A stretch of 64,000 bases of DNA, taken from the NCBI GenBank assembly GCA_008711135.1, contig VUAW01000009.1, positions 1 through 64,000 on the forward strand. The letters run 5' to 3'. Position 1 is the stretch's first letter. Each line of letters opens with the position of its first letter. A model generated the notes under the pieces. The model searched no databases and was not told where the DNA came from. It saw only the letters and a program-made list of their open reading frames with translations. Below, one piece after another: positions 8,824-16,749 of the stretch. The stretch is from Rhodobacteraceae bacterium LNNU 3342. GTDB lineage: Bacteria; Pseudomonadota; Alphaproteobacteria; Rhodobacterales; Rhodobacteraceae. The translations under genes were made by a program, and so were the position numbers.

Positions 8824-9933
8824 TCAGGCGCAGCGCCGCTTTTGGACGATCTCGTGGTAAAGCGCCGCAGCCTGTGCGCCGACGGTTTCGGGCGCGTTCT
8901 CCCCCTTGGCCCAGGCCAGCGCCTGCGCCCCCAGGAAGTTGCGCGTGTCAGGTTGCGCGGCGAGGGTCGCGAGGGCATCTGCCAACTGCTGCGGCTGCCC
9001 CGCGGGCACGACCAGCCCAAGCCGGTTTTCCCGGACGGTGCTGCCCAGCTCTCCCAGATCGCTTGCCACCACGGGTTTCCCGAAGGCCGCGGCGACGTTC
9101 AGTACCCCGCTTTGCGATGCCTCGATGTAAGGCAGCACCACCACATCGGCGTCTAGGAACAGTTGGGCGACCTCGGTATCCTCGATAAAGCGGTTGCGCA
9201 CGTCATAGCGGGCAGGGTCGCCCATTTCGTCGCGCAGCTGCCATGGGTCGTCGCCGCGCCCGGCGATGGTCAGGCGCAGCCCGGGGATCCGGCGGCCCAG
9301 CAGCGCCTCTGCCCGTATCAGGTGGTTCAGGCCCTTGTAGGCAAAGATCCGGCCAAACATCAGGACGTTGAAGCTGCCGGGGGCCCGATTTGGGGTCAGC
9401 CCCGCCTCGCGCGCAAGGTCGGCATAGCGGCAGATCGCGGGATGGGACAGCACATGGACCCGGTTCGGGGCCTTGCGGAAGCGGCTCGCCGCTTGGGCAC
9501 GCAGGGCGGGGCCGTGCACGACCAGATCCGGCGACTGCCGCGCCATAAGTGTGCTGGCCCAAGTCGGAAGGGTGCGGGTCTCCGCATCGCCGGGATGCAC
9601 CTCGACATCATGTACCGTGGTCAGCAGCGCCCGTCGCCGCCACAGGGGCGCCACCAGGTTGAGCCACAGCGTCGTGTTGCTCAGCAGGTGGATGATGTCT
9701 GGGCGTTCCTGCCGGATCAGGCGATCCAGTCCCATCAACAGACGCAGGTTGGCCGGGCTCCGATGGCGGGGCCAGTCCAGCAGGCGCAGGTCCACGCCAG
9801 GGCTGAACCAGCGCGTCAGGTGACCATAGCGGCGCCTTGGTACGGCAAGCGTCACCGGAAGGTGCCGCGCAAGGCCGTTCGCATAGGCGATGGTATAATC
9901 CTCAAGCTCGGTAACCAGAAGCAGCGGCCTCAT
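8824..9933 (-). CDS. Glycosyltransferase family 4
   Basis: This 369-aa GT-B glycosyltransferase starts MRPLLLVTELEDYTIAYANG. The C-terminal donor domain shows VLMFGRIFAYKGLNHLI and a PYIEASQSGVLNVAAAFGKP segment in the place of the E-x7-E motif. The ATG at 9933 overlaps the stop of the upstream GT2 gene by ATGA; a reading to 9984 would run inside that gene. It is one of three transferases in the minus-strand transport/assembly group, so the repeat unit probably has at least four sugars including the one placed by an initiating transferase not seen here. Confidence 0.88.
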   Translation of the reverse strand: MRPLLLVTELEDYTIAYANGLARHLPVTLAVPRRRYGHLTRWFSPGVDLRLLDWPRHRSPANLRLLMGLDRLIRQERPDIIHLLSNTTLWLNLVAPLWRRRALLTTVHDVEVHPGDAETRTLPTWASTLMARQSPDLVVHGPALRAQAASRFRKAPNRVHVLSHPAICRYADLAREAGLTPNRAPGSFNVLMFGRIFAYKGLNHLIRAEALLGRRIPGLRLTIAGRGDDPWQLRDEMGDPARYDVRNRFIEDTEVAQLFLDADVVVLPYIEASQSGVLNVAAAFGKPVVASDLGELGSTVRENRLGLVVPAGQPQQLADALATLAAQPDTRNFLGAQALAWAKGENAPETVGAQAAALYHEIVQKRRCA

Positions 9934-10868
9934 GGCGATGCCGCCGGTTGGGGGGCAAGTGCCGGTTCGCGCAGGTCCGACCACAGGCGCAGGGCGTCAC
10001 GCAGCCGCCGCAACGGATTGGGTTCGCCCGCAAAGCGAAGCTGATGCAGGGCCAGCGACAGCCGCCGCGCGGGATCGGCGCCCGTCAGCCGGGCAGCGGC
10101 CACCTGCAGGGGCAGGTGATCCTCCAGCCGCAGCAGAGGTTCCCGGCGCTGGGCGAGGAAGGCGTTTGACAGTTGCACGGTCAGTTCCCAATGCGCGATC
10201 CGGCGGCGCAGCATCTGCGGATCATCGGCCGCGCGGAACCAGTTGTTCGAATGAATGCGGTAATATCCCAGTGGCCGGGGCAGGGCCTTGACCCAGCCAA
10301 GGAAAGGCTGGATGCCCACCAGCCAGGCATCGGCTGAAATCCGGAACTCTTCGGGGATCGGCCCGGCCATGTCCCAGGTCGACCGGCGCACCGCCACGGC
10401 CGAGGTCATCGGAAACGGCCACCATCCCGCCGAACGGGCGAGCCGGGGCGCGATGTCGCCTGAACACAAGGCCCGGGGAATGGGTCTCAGGATGGGGCGC
10501 CCCGCGGCATCCACCGGTTGCAGGCGGTGATAGACCAGCGAAACCGCCGGATCGGCGTCAAAGGCCGCGGCCACTGCGGTCAGCTTACCCGGCGCCCACC
10601 AGTCGTCGGAGTCAAGGAAACACAGGTAGTCCCCGTTGCTTTCGGTCACGCCCCGGTTGATCGCGCCCGCCTGGCCGCAGTTCTCCTGCAGGATGATCCG
10701 CGCCCGTCCATCGTAGCGATCAAGAAACTTGGCCGAACCGTCGGTAGACCCGTCATCCACCACGATCAGTTCCATGTCCCGGGTCGTCTGGGCAAGAACG
10801 CTCTCGATCGCCTCTGGCAGCAGGTGGCCATAGTTGTAGTTGTTCACGATCACGCTGATCCGGGGCAT
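9930..10868 (-). CDS. Glycosyltransferase family 2
   Basis: This 312-aa inverting GT-A transferase begins with the classical SVIVNNYNYG strand-loop. It continues with VDDGSTDGS near 37-45 and the metal-binding DSDDWW (DxD) near 86-91. The C-terminal third has the acceptor-domain features of family 2 but no membrane segment, so it is a soluble or peripheral enzyme rather than a synthase. It lies between the export protein (30-bp gap) and a GT4 gene (ATGA overlap). The sugar transferred cannot be read from the sequence. Confidence 0.9.
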   Translation of the reverse strand: MPRISVIVNNYNYGHLLPEAIESVLAQTTRDMELIVVDDGSTDGSAKFLDRYDGRARIILQENCGQAGAINRGVTESNGDYLCFLDSDDWWAPGKLTAVAAAFDADPAVSLVYHRLQPVDAAGRPILRPIPRALCSGDIAPRLARSAGWWPFPMTSAVAVRRSTWDMAGPIPEEFRISADAWLVGIQPFLGWVKALPRPLGYYRIHSNNWFRAADDPQMLRRRIAHWELTVQLSNAFLAQRREPLLRLEDHLPLQVAAARLTGADPARRLSLALHQLRFAGEPNPLRRLRDALRLWSDLREPALAPQPAASP

Positions 10869-10898
10869 ATCCGTACCTGTGGGTTCTGGCGTGCCGGC

Positions 10899-12089
10899 TC
10901 AGCCGGCGGGCGGCGGCGCCAGCGTCACCTCGATGACGTCGCCGGGAAGGATTTCAGTGTCCATCGCCGCCTGCAGGGGGGAGTCCTGTCCGTTGCGATG
11001 GATGAGAAGGTCGGGTACCGGCGGGACGAGGTTCCCGTCCTTGTCCATCATCATGCCCGCCTCGAACAGCCTGCTGCCGAGGTTGTCCACGTCGGCCTGC
11101 AGCCGCGTCCGGGCAAGCATCGCGGTTCGAAGGTCTTTCTGGACCTCCACCCGCCAGTTGGTGTCGGCGGCGGAAAGTTCATGTTCCAGCGCTGCCCGGT
11201 TCTGCCGGGCACGGGCATCATAGGTCAGGTTGTCCAGCAGGTCGCGCGACAGGCGCGAGGCCTCGCGTTCCAGTTCCTGCAGGCGCGGCAGCGGCATCAG
11301 TCCCTGATGCGCAAGCTGGCGGGCACGGGAAAGCGCTTCCTCCTGCAGGGCCTGTTCGTTGCGCTGAAGCCCGGCCTGCTGGGCAAGGACGTCAAGCTCG
11401 ACATCGACCAGCCTGAGGGCAGTCTCAAGATGGGACTGGCCCTCGTTCCATTCGGTCAGGCGGTCGTCCAGAAGGGCCTTTTCCAGCGCCAGGATCTCTT
11501 GCGCCGTGGCGGGTGAAACGAAGCGCCGATCCGGCTGCGCCAGGTCGGCGGGCGCTGCCCGCTCCAGCTCCGCGGAAAGCCGGGCAATCAGGGCCTCTGT
11601 CTGAAGAAGCTCATAGGAACTGGCCTGAAGCTTGTTCCGCAGTTCCTGCAGATCGGAAAGGGATGATATCGCCTGCCCCGCCCGGTCAAGCCCGCCCGCC
11701 AGCACGATCGCATGCCGCGCCGTCAGCCCCGGCTCATATGGGATGGCGCCCGGCCGGGCCACGCTGCCCCCTACGTAGAAGGGGCGATAGGACGCGACCT
11801 CGACCAACACGGTCGGGGTCAGGATGATCCCACGGTTGATAAGCTCCTGCTCGATCTGCGCGCGGATGCCGTCCACGTCGCGGCCCGCGGCAATGATGCC
11901 CCCGATCTGCGCCAGCATGATCCGCCCGTCGGCGTTCACCCTTGCCTCACGGCTCAGTTGCGGCTCTTCCAGGACCGACACGTAAAGCACGTCGCCCCGT
12001 TCGATTGTGAAGGCTTCCTCGGCCGCCGCGGGCAGCGCCGCCAGCGCCAGCGCCGCGATCCATGCCTTGCCCCACGACCTGATCTTCAT
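10899..12089 (-). CDS. Polysaccharide export protein (OPX/ExoF-like) with long coiled-coil domain
   Basis: This 396-aa exported protein has an N-terminal signal peptide (KAWIAALALAALPAAAEE) followed by the polysaccharide-export domain (FTIERGDVLYVSVLEEPQLS) and a SLBB-type domain (YRPFYVGGSVARPGAIPYEPG). A ~220-residue Gln/Leu/Glu-rich coiled coil and a C-terminal ILPGDVIEV segment complete it. The coiled-coil insert makes it resemble rhizobial ExoF more than E. coli Wza. ATG 12089 is preceded by GGAAG at 9 bases; an upstream in-frame TTG at 12107 is less likely. It is the first gene of the minus-strand operon and faces the divergent Wzy-type gene. Confidence 0.85.
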   Translation of the reverse strand: MKIRSWGKAWIAALALAALPAAAEEAFTIERGDVLYVSVLEEPQLSREARVNADGRIMLAQIGGIIAAGRDVDGIRAQIEQELINRGIILTPTVLVEVASYRPFYVGGSVARPGAIPYEPGLTARHAIVLAGGLDRAGQAISSLSDLQELRNKLQASSYELLQTEALIARLSAELERAAPADLAQPDRRFVSPATAQEILALEKALLDDRLTEWNEGQSHLETALRLVDVELDVLAQQAGLQRNEQALQEEALSRARQLAHQGLMPLPRLQELEREASRLSRDLLDNLTYDARARQNRAALEHELSAADTNWRVEVQKDLRTAMLARTRLQADVDNLGSRLFEAGMMMDKDGNLVPPVPDLLIHRNGQDSPLQAAMDTEILPGDVIEVTLAPPPAG

Positions 12090-12296
12090 CAGCACCATCT
12101 TCCACAACCTACCGCAGGTTCATCCGGGACAGCCTAACAGCGCCGGCGAAAGCCAAGAGCCGCGCATCCGGGCATCGCGGCCGGCCCATTCGGCCAGCGG
12201 CGGGCTGCCCGTTCCACCCTTGGGGCAGGGGCTTCCACCAAAGGGGCAGGTTCCCGCACGGCAGCCGGAATGGGACAACGGGCCAAGGGGGACGAC
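12090..12296. promoter_or_regulatory. Divergent intergenic region of the polysaccharide locus
   Basis: This 207-bp region must hold the promoters for the export-protein operon (minus) and the Wzy-type gene (plus). No convincing -35/-10 pair stands out. It contains the 18-bp direct repeat listed separately and a GGGGG Shine-Dalgarno just before ATG 12297. Confidence 0.5.
12212..12250. repeat. Imperfect 18-bp direct repeat, 21-bp spacing; operator candidate
   Basis: TTCCACCCTTGGGGCAGG at 12212-12229 recurs as TTCCACCAAAGGGGCAGG at 12233-12250: 15 of 18 bases match, and the start-to-start distance is 21 bp, two helical turns. The second copy ends 46 bp before the plus-strand ATG. This geometry suits a regulator binding twice on one face of the DNA. 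Confidence 0.45.
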
Positions 12297-13613
12297 ATGC
12301 TGACCGTGCAGAACCACGCCTCGCCTGAATGGATCAACCACCTTTCGCTGCGCAGCGAGCCTCCCGCCGTCATACGCGACCGCTGGCGCCTGCTGGAATG
12401 GATCGGCGTGGCCTGCGTGATTTTCCTGCAATCCGGCGCGGTCATCCCGCTGGTCATCATGGGGCCAGACGCGATTCTCGATGATGCGGCCCGGGCCAAG
12501 CTGCGCCTGGTATCGCCTCCGGTCTACCTTTTGTCGGCAGTCCTGCTGTTGCGGCACTGGCGGCAGCTTCCGGTGGCGCTGCTGCGAAGCCTGCCGTTGG
12601 TCGTGCTGCTGTGCCTGCCGTTCCTGTCGTTGCTCTGGTCGATCACGACGGGCGTCACGCTCAAGCGGGCGGTGGTTTCGGCCGCGGCGGTCATGATCGC
12701 TTACATGATCGCGATCCGATTCACGCCGCATCAGTTCCTTTTGCTGGTCGCGGGGGTTCTGGGATCGTGCATGGTGCTCAGCCTGCTCATGATGGGCATC
12801 TCGCCCGCGCTGGCCTTCATGCCGATGGAAGCCGACCTTCGGGGCGTCTTCGTGCACAAGAACGTGCTGGGCTGGGCTGCTGCCCTGTGTTGCATGGCCG
12901 CCACCTGCATGATCATCGACCGCCAAGCGGGCATGCGGCGCATCGGGCTTGGCCTGCTGGGGGTCAGCCTGCCGTGCCTGCTGCTGTCGCAGTCGATGAC
13001 TGGCCTGCTTGCGCTGCTTGCGGGGCTGGCGCTGACAGGGTTCTTCAGGCTGCTGAGCCGCAGCCGGGGGCTGCAGCGGCTGTTCCTGCTTGTTGTCTTC
13101 CTTCAGGTCATGGTGGTGGCGCTCTTGTGGCTGCAGTCGTCGCTTGTTCCCACGCTCGAGGCGCTGGGCAGGGATGCGACGCTGACGGGCCGGGTGCCCC
13201 TGTGGGAACTGGTGGATGCAGAGATCGCACGACGCCTGATGCTGGGCTTCGGCTATGCCAGCTTCTGGAGCGAGGGGAGCGACGCCGCTTGGGCGATCTG
13301 GGGCACCATCGGCTGGCAAGCGCCCCACGCCCATAACGGGTACCGTGACGTCATCCTGGCTTTCGGGCTGCTCGGGGTGCTGGTCCTGACCATGGTGCTC
13401 TTGCAGGTTCTGCGCCAGGGGGCGGCGCTTCAGTTGCGGGACCCGCAGGGGGGATGGCTTTGGCTGAACGTGCTGGTCGGGATGTTCCTGGTGATGAACC
13501 TGTCGGAAAGCCTGTTCATAGCGCCGAACGACCTGCCCTGGATCCTGTTCGCGACCACCACCGTCATGATCGCGCTGCGGCATCCGGATCAGGCACGGCC
13601 ACGCCCGGCATGA
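12297..13613 (+). CDS. O-antigen ligase / Wzy-type polymerase family membrane protein
   Basis: This 438-aa integral membrane protein has about ten hydrophobic segments and the Wzy_C-type signature near the C-terminal half (AHNGYRDVILAFGLLGVLVL region), where the periplasmic loop ends. Such proteins polymerise lipid-linked repeat units or ligate glycans. In a locus with an OPX protein and a co-polymerase, polymerase is the likelier role. The start at 12297 has GGGGG about 6 bases upstream; an ATG at 12270 lacks a site. It is the only plus-strand gene of the polysaccharide cluster, and its last 50 bases overlap the end of the convergent acyltransferase gene. Confidence 0.82.
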   Translation: MLTVQNHASPEWINHLSLRSEPPAVIRDRWRLLEWIGVACVIFLQSGAVIPLVIMGPDAILDDAARAKLRLVSPPVYLLSAVLLLRHWRQLPVALLRSLPLVVLLCLPFLSLLWSITTGVTLKRAVVSAAAVMIAYMIAIRFTPHQFLLLVAGVLGSCMVLSLLMMGISPALAFMPMEADLRGVFVHKNVLGWAAALCCMAATCMIIDRQAGMRRIGLGLLGVSLPCLLLSQSMTGLLALLAGLALTGFFRLLSRSRGLQRLFLLVVFLQVMVVALLWLQSSLVPTLEALGRDATLTGRVPLWELVDAEIARRLMLGFGYASFWSEGSDAAWAIWGTIGWQAPHAHNGYRDVILAFGLLGVLVLTMVLLQVLRQGAALQLRDPQGGWLWLNVLVGMFLVMNLSESLFIAPNDLPWILFATTTVMIALRHPDQARPRPA

Positions 13614-14247
13614 CGCGGGGCGGCAGCGGCCGCGCCGGATTTCCCACCACCGTCGTTGCGGCTGGAACGTCCCGGATGACGTTGGAGCCCATGCCGACCA
13701 GGCAACAGTCCCCCAGGTGCAAGCCATTCCGGATGGAGCTGGCGCTGCCGACATAGCAGGCCTCGCCCACTGTCGTTCCGCCCGCGATGACCACCTGGGC
13801 GCCGATGATGCTGTAGTCGCCCACCTTTGCGTCATGATGCACGACGCTTTGCGGCAGGATAATGACGTGGTTGCCGACTGCTGCCGTCGCGCTGATGGTT
13901 ACGCCCGCCAGAACCAGACTCCCGTGGCCAAGGGTGCTCCGGGAGGACACATTCGCCCGTGGATGCACGATGGTGGCAAAGCGGGTGGCGGGTATGCCCA
14001 GCCTGCCGATGATTTCTGCCCGCCGCGCATGTGTTTTTTTCGATCCTATCAGGCAAATGACCTGCGCATCGGGAAAGCGCGCATGTTCAGCCGTCGGCAG
14101 CACAGGAATCCCCTCGAACCGGCGGCCCTGCTGGTTCGGGCTGTCGTCAAGGAAGGCGACAATCTCGTGCCGGTCCTCGATCGCCTCAATGGCGTCAAGG
14201 ACATTGCCGCTGAAGCCGAAGACAAGTAGCGGGGATCTGATCATCAT
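13564..14247 (-). CDS. NeuD/PglD-family sugar acyltransferase
   Basis: This 227-aa protein has a small N-terminal nucleotide-sugar-binding fold (LLVFGFSGNVLDAI, then FLDDSPNQQG) and a C-terminal left-handed beta-helix of hexapeptide repeats. Between them lies the conserved Ser/Arg/His stretch including SVVHHDAKVGDYS, in which the His is the proposed catalytic base of PglD. Such enzymes acetylate 4-amino groups (bacillosamine) or sialic acids. Two adjacent ATG codons (14247, 14244) follow a GAGG site; the second has the better spacing. The final ~17 codons overlap the 3' end of the Wzy-type gene on the other strand. It lies 6 bp downstream of a glycosyltransferase and is probably co-transcribed. 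Confidence 0.85.
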   Translation of the reverse strand: MMIRSPLLVFGFSGNVLDAIEAIEDRHEIVAFLDDSPNQQGRRFEGIPVLPTAEHARFPDAQVICLIGSKKTHARRAEIIGRLGIPATRFATIVHPRANVSSRSTLGHGSLVLAGVTISATAAVGNHVIILPQSVVHHDAKVGDYSIIGAQVVIAGGTTVGEACYVGSASSIRNGLHLGDCCLVGMGSNVIRDVPAATTVVGNPARPLPPRVMPGVAVPDPDAAARS

Positions 14248-14253
14248 ATTGCC

Positions 14254-15528
14254 TCAGCCATGGCTTCCCATTCCGTTTGCCAACGTCCCGAGCGAGGCCG
14301 GAGGGGCTTCTTCCTGCGCGGCGTAGCAGGTGTCGATGATGGCGCGTACGCGTGCGGGTGTATTCAGTTCCGCGGCACGCCGCTGCGCCCCAGCCTGCAG
14401 CTTCCGATACAGTTCGTCACTGTTGATGATCTGATAGAGAGCCTCGGCGAGGCGGCTTTCCACCATGCTGCGGCTGGCGGCGGCGGTGGGAATGACCGCG
14501 CCACAGCTTTGATCGATCGCCAGGGCAGGGCCCCCCAGATCAAGGCAGACGACCGGCAGCCCGCGGGCCAGGGCCTCGCCAATGACGCCGGGGCCAGAAT
14601 CATGCAGCGTTGGAAAAAGAAGAATGGCGTGGCGGGCGTAGAGGCGGTCCATCTCTGCGTGCGGGATCTGCCCTGTGAAGGTTACCGCACTCGATACGCC
14701 CAGCGCATCCGCTTCCGCCCGGAGATAGGCGTCCTCAGGGCCGCTGCCTGCCAGCGTGAGAGTGGCCTCTGGCTGGCGCATCCTGAGGCGCGCAAGCGCA
14801 CCAAGCGCCAGTTGCGCGCCTTTCCAGTATTCCAGCCGGCCGGCGAACAAGAGCCTTGTCCGGTCCACCGCCAGCGCGGGAGGGGCAGTGACGGGCGGTG
14901 TGGCGATATCGGCCATGAGGCGCGTCTTGTGCCGCAAGGGCTGTGGCACATGGCGGCGCGTCGCCTCGTCCGTCACCAGAACCACGTCGGCGCGGGCGAG
15001 GCACTGCCAGACGAGCGGGTCGAACCGGCTGACGAAGTTTGCGAAGTCGCGCTTGAGTTCGGCCCTCCGGCCACGTGCCGGAAAGTCCTTGCGCAGCGCC
15101 CTTGGGGTGCTTTCCCCGCCACCTACGGGGCCAAAGACAAAGCGTGGCCCCAGCCCGCCAAGGAACGACGGCCAGCGAAGCGCCGTCCAGGTCAGATGGT
15201 GGATGACGTCAAAAGGATGATCCGCTTGCAGGGCCCGTACGCGCCGCCGTGCCGTCAATTGCCACAGGAAGTAGTGTTTGCGGATGTGGCGGGCCTTGTC
15301 ATAGCCCGGCCCCGCCCAGCCGGGCACGTCATGCCAGACAAAGCGCAGGTTCGGGGGCAGGGGCGACAGGGTCTGATGCCGTTCGATGGCCGCACGGTGG
15401 TGGGACCCGCAACTGAGCACGGTGACATCACAGCCCTGACGGGCGAGTTCCATGGCGAACTCCCAGCCCTTGCCACGTTCAGACCCGGCGCCGGGCTCGC
15501 AGGCATATGCTGACAAGAGCACTCGCAT
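14254..15528 (-). CDS. Glycosyltransferase family 4
   Basis: This 424-aa GT-B glycosyltransferase begins MRVLLSAYACEPGAGSE, a start typical of family-4 enzymes of exopolysaccharide clusters. It has a FGPVGGGESTP segment, LLFAGRLEYWKGAQLAL, and the donor-site SGPGVIGEALARGLPVV, in which the usual E-x7-E first Glu is not obvious. It is the first gene of a two-gene minus-strand unit with the NeuD-like acyltransferase. The Shine-Dalgarno is weak (AGGGGAA about 12 bases upstream). The sugar it transfers is unknown. Confidence 0.87.
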   Translation of the reverse strand: MRVLLSAYACEPGAGSERGKGWEFAMELARQGCDVTVLSCGSHHRAAIERHQTLSPLPPNLRFVWHDVPGWAGPGYDKARHIRKHYFLWQLTARRRVRALQADHPFDVIHHLTWTALRWPSFLGGLGPRFVFGPVGGGESTPRALRKDFPARGRRAELKRDFANFVSRFDPLVWQCLARADVVLVTDEATRRHVPQPLRHKTRLMADIATPPVTAPPALAVDRTRLLFAGRLEYWKGAQLALGALARLRMRQPEATLTLAGSGPEDAYLRAEADALGVSSAVTFTGQIPHAEMDRLYARHAILLFPTLHDSGPGVIGEALARGLPVVCLDLGGPALAIDQSCGAVIPTAAASRSMVESRLAEALYQIINSDELYRKLQAGAQRRAAELNTPARVRAIIDTCYAAQEEAPPASLGTLANGMGSHG

Positions 15529-15685
15529 CAGGTGTTATTCCCCTGTGTGTGTATGGCCCGCACATCATGAACCACCCTTGATACCTTGACCGAGACTGGC
15601 CTGAGGCGGGCGGTGCCGCCAGTTGAACTAATGGGGGGGCAATATGTCCTGAAGGACGAGGGATTGTCGGCAAGGCCAAAACGAG

Positions 15686-15715
15686 AAAAGCCCGGGCGTT
15701 GCCGCCCAGGCTTTT
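15686..15715 (-). terminator. Intrinsic terminator of tRNA-Lys
   Basis: AAAAGCC, a C/A mismatch, GGGCG, loop TTGC, CGCCC and GGCTTTT form a long stem whose flanks are A4 and T4, so it can work on both strands. It lies 8 bases past the 3' end of the tRNA gene on the minus strand, the expected place. Confidence 0.8.
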
Positions 15716-15723
15716 GATCAGAG

Positions 15724-15799
15724 TGGTGAGCCCGACAGGATTCGAACCTGTGACCCACTGATTAAAAGTCAGTTGCTCTACCAACTGAGCTACGGGCCC
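15724..15799 (-). tRNA. tRNA-Lys (anticodon TTT)
   Basis: The reverse strand folds as a 76-nt tRNA. The acceptor stem GGGCCCG pairs with CGGGCTC (one G-U), and the D arm is AGCTC..GAGC. The anticodon arm CTGA-CTTTTAA-TCAG has anticodon TTT, and the T arm contains GGTTCGAATCC. The discriminator is A and the CCA end is encoded. It stands alone between the polysaccharide locus and dapF, with its own terminator. Confidence 0.97.
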
Positions 15800-15906
15800 G
15801 CTCTGGGCGCCTACCTAGATAGAACCCGGGGGGTGGTCAAGGGCAAAACTTCACGAAAACGACTATGCTCTGGCAAAAAAATCGCGGCGGCAATATATGG
15901 CGCCGC

Positions 15907-16749
15907 ATGACAAACGCGCGCGACTCCCTCCAGGGCCTGAAGTTCATGAAGATGCATGGGCTGGGCAACGACTTCGTGGTGATCGACCGGCGGGCAGGTG
16001 GCCCGGCGGTGACGCCTGCCTTGGCGCGCGCGCTGGGCGACCGGCATCGCGGCGTGGGCTTTGACCAGCTTGCCGTGATCGAGACTGATGCGGCTGCGGA
16101 TGCCGCGCTGGTCTTTTTCAACTCGGATGGGTCGCTCTCCTCTGCCTGCGGGAATGCCACACGGTGCATCGCGCGGTTCCTGATGGACGAAAGCGGGCGC
16201 GACTCGCTGGCGCTGCGGACCGAACGCGGCCTGCTGCTGGCCGAGGATGCGGGCAACGGGCTCACGCGGGTCAACATGGGGCCGCCGCTGTTGGACTGGG
16301 AGGACATCCCGCTGTCGGAACCGACGGACACGCTGCATCTGCCGATCGAGGGCGACCCGGTAGGCACCGGCATGGGTAATCCGCACTGCACTTTTTTCGT
16401 GGCTGACGCCGAATCCGTCACACCGGGGGATCTGGGGCCGCGGTATGAACATCACCCGCTGTTTCCGCAGCGGACGAACGTGGAATTCGTGCAGGTCCTG
16501 TCGCGGAACGCGATCCGCCTGCGCATCTGGGAACGAGGGACGGGCGTGACGCAGGCGTCAGGCTCCTGCTCCTGTGCCGCGGCGGTCGCGGCGGCACGGC
16601 GGGGCCTGACCGACCGGCGCGTGACGGTACATGTGGATGGCGGCCAGTTGGAAATCGACTGGCGCGAGGACGGCGTCTGGATGACCGGCCCGACCGCCTA
16701 TGTATTTGACGGGGTGCTGACACCCGCTTTCCTTCGGGGGCTGGAATGA
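15907..16749 (+). CDS. dapF: Diaminopimelate epimerase
   Basis: DapF interconverts LL- and meso-diaminopimelate for lysine and peptidoglycan. The 280-aa frame has MHGLGNDFVVID near the start, the first catalytic site SSACGNATRC (Cys81) and the second half-site ERGTGVTQASGSCSC. In E. coli the second site reads ETQACGSGACA, with the Cys of ACG being the second catalytic residue; here that position is Ser218, and an extra Cys appears at 221. The start is uncertain: ATG 15907 has no clear Shine-Dalgarno, and ATG 15946 would still keep the fold. The stop overlaps the mtaB start (ATGA). Confidence 0.93.
   Translation: MTNARDSLQGLKFMKMHGLGNDFVVIDRRAGGPAVTPALARALGDRHRGVGFDQLAVIETDAAADAALVFFNSDGSLSSACGNATRCIARFLMDESGRDSLALRTERGLLLAEDAGNGLTRVNMGPPLLDWEDIPLSEPTDTLHLPIEGDPVGTGMGNPHCTFFVADAESVTPGDLGPRYEHHPLFPQRTNVEFVQVLSRNAIRLRIWERGTGVTQASGSCSCAAAVAAARRGLTDRRVTVHVDGGQLEIDWREDGVWMTGPTAYVFDGVLTPAFLRGLE

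Noticed and set aside
8709-9020. 103-codon minus-strand frame ending in an ATGA overlap with the short leader ORF
   Set aside because: About two thirds of it is out of frame inside the GT4 gene and the composition is Arg/Pro/Ser-rich; no ribosome site.
12120-13835. 571-codon open frame on the minus strand across the Wzy-type gene
   Set aside because: It is rich in Gln, Arg and His with no domain, and lies opposite a gene with clear membrane helices and a good ribosome site. It is a GC-driven antisense frame.
15646-15657. Short palindrome GTCCT-GA-AGGAC upstream of the GT4 gene as an operator
   Set aside because: Five-base arms occur often by chance in GC-rich DNA, and it is far from the gene start with no second copy.
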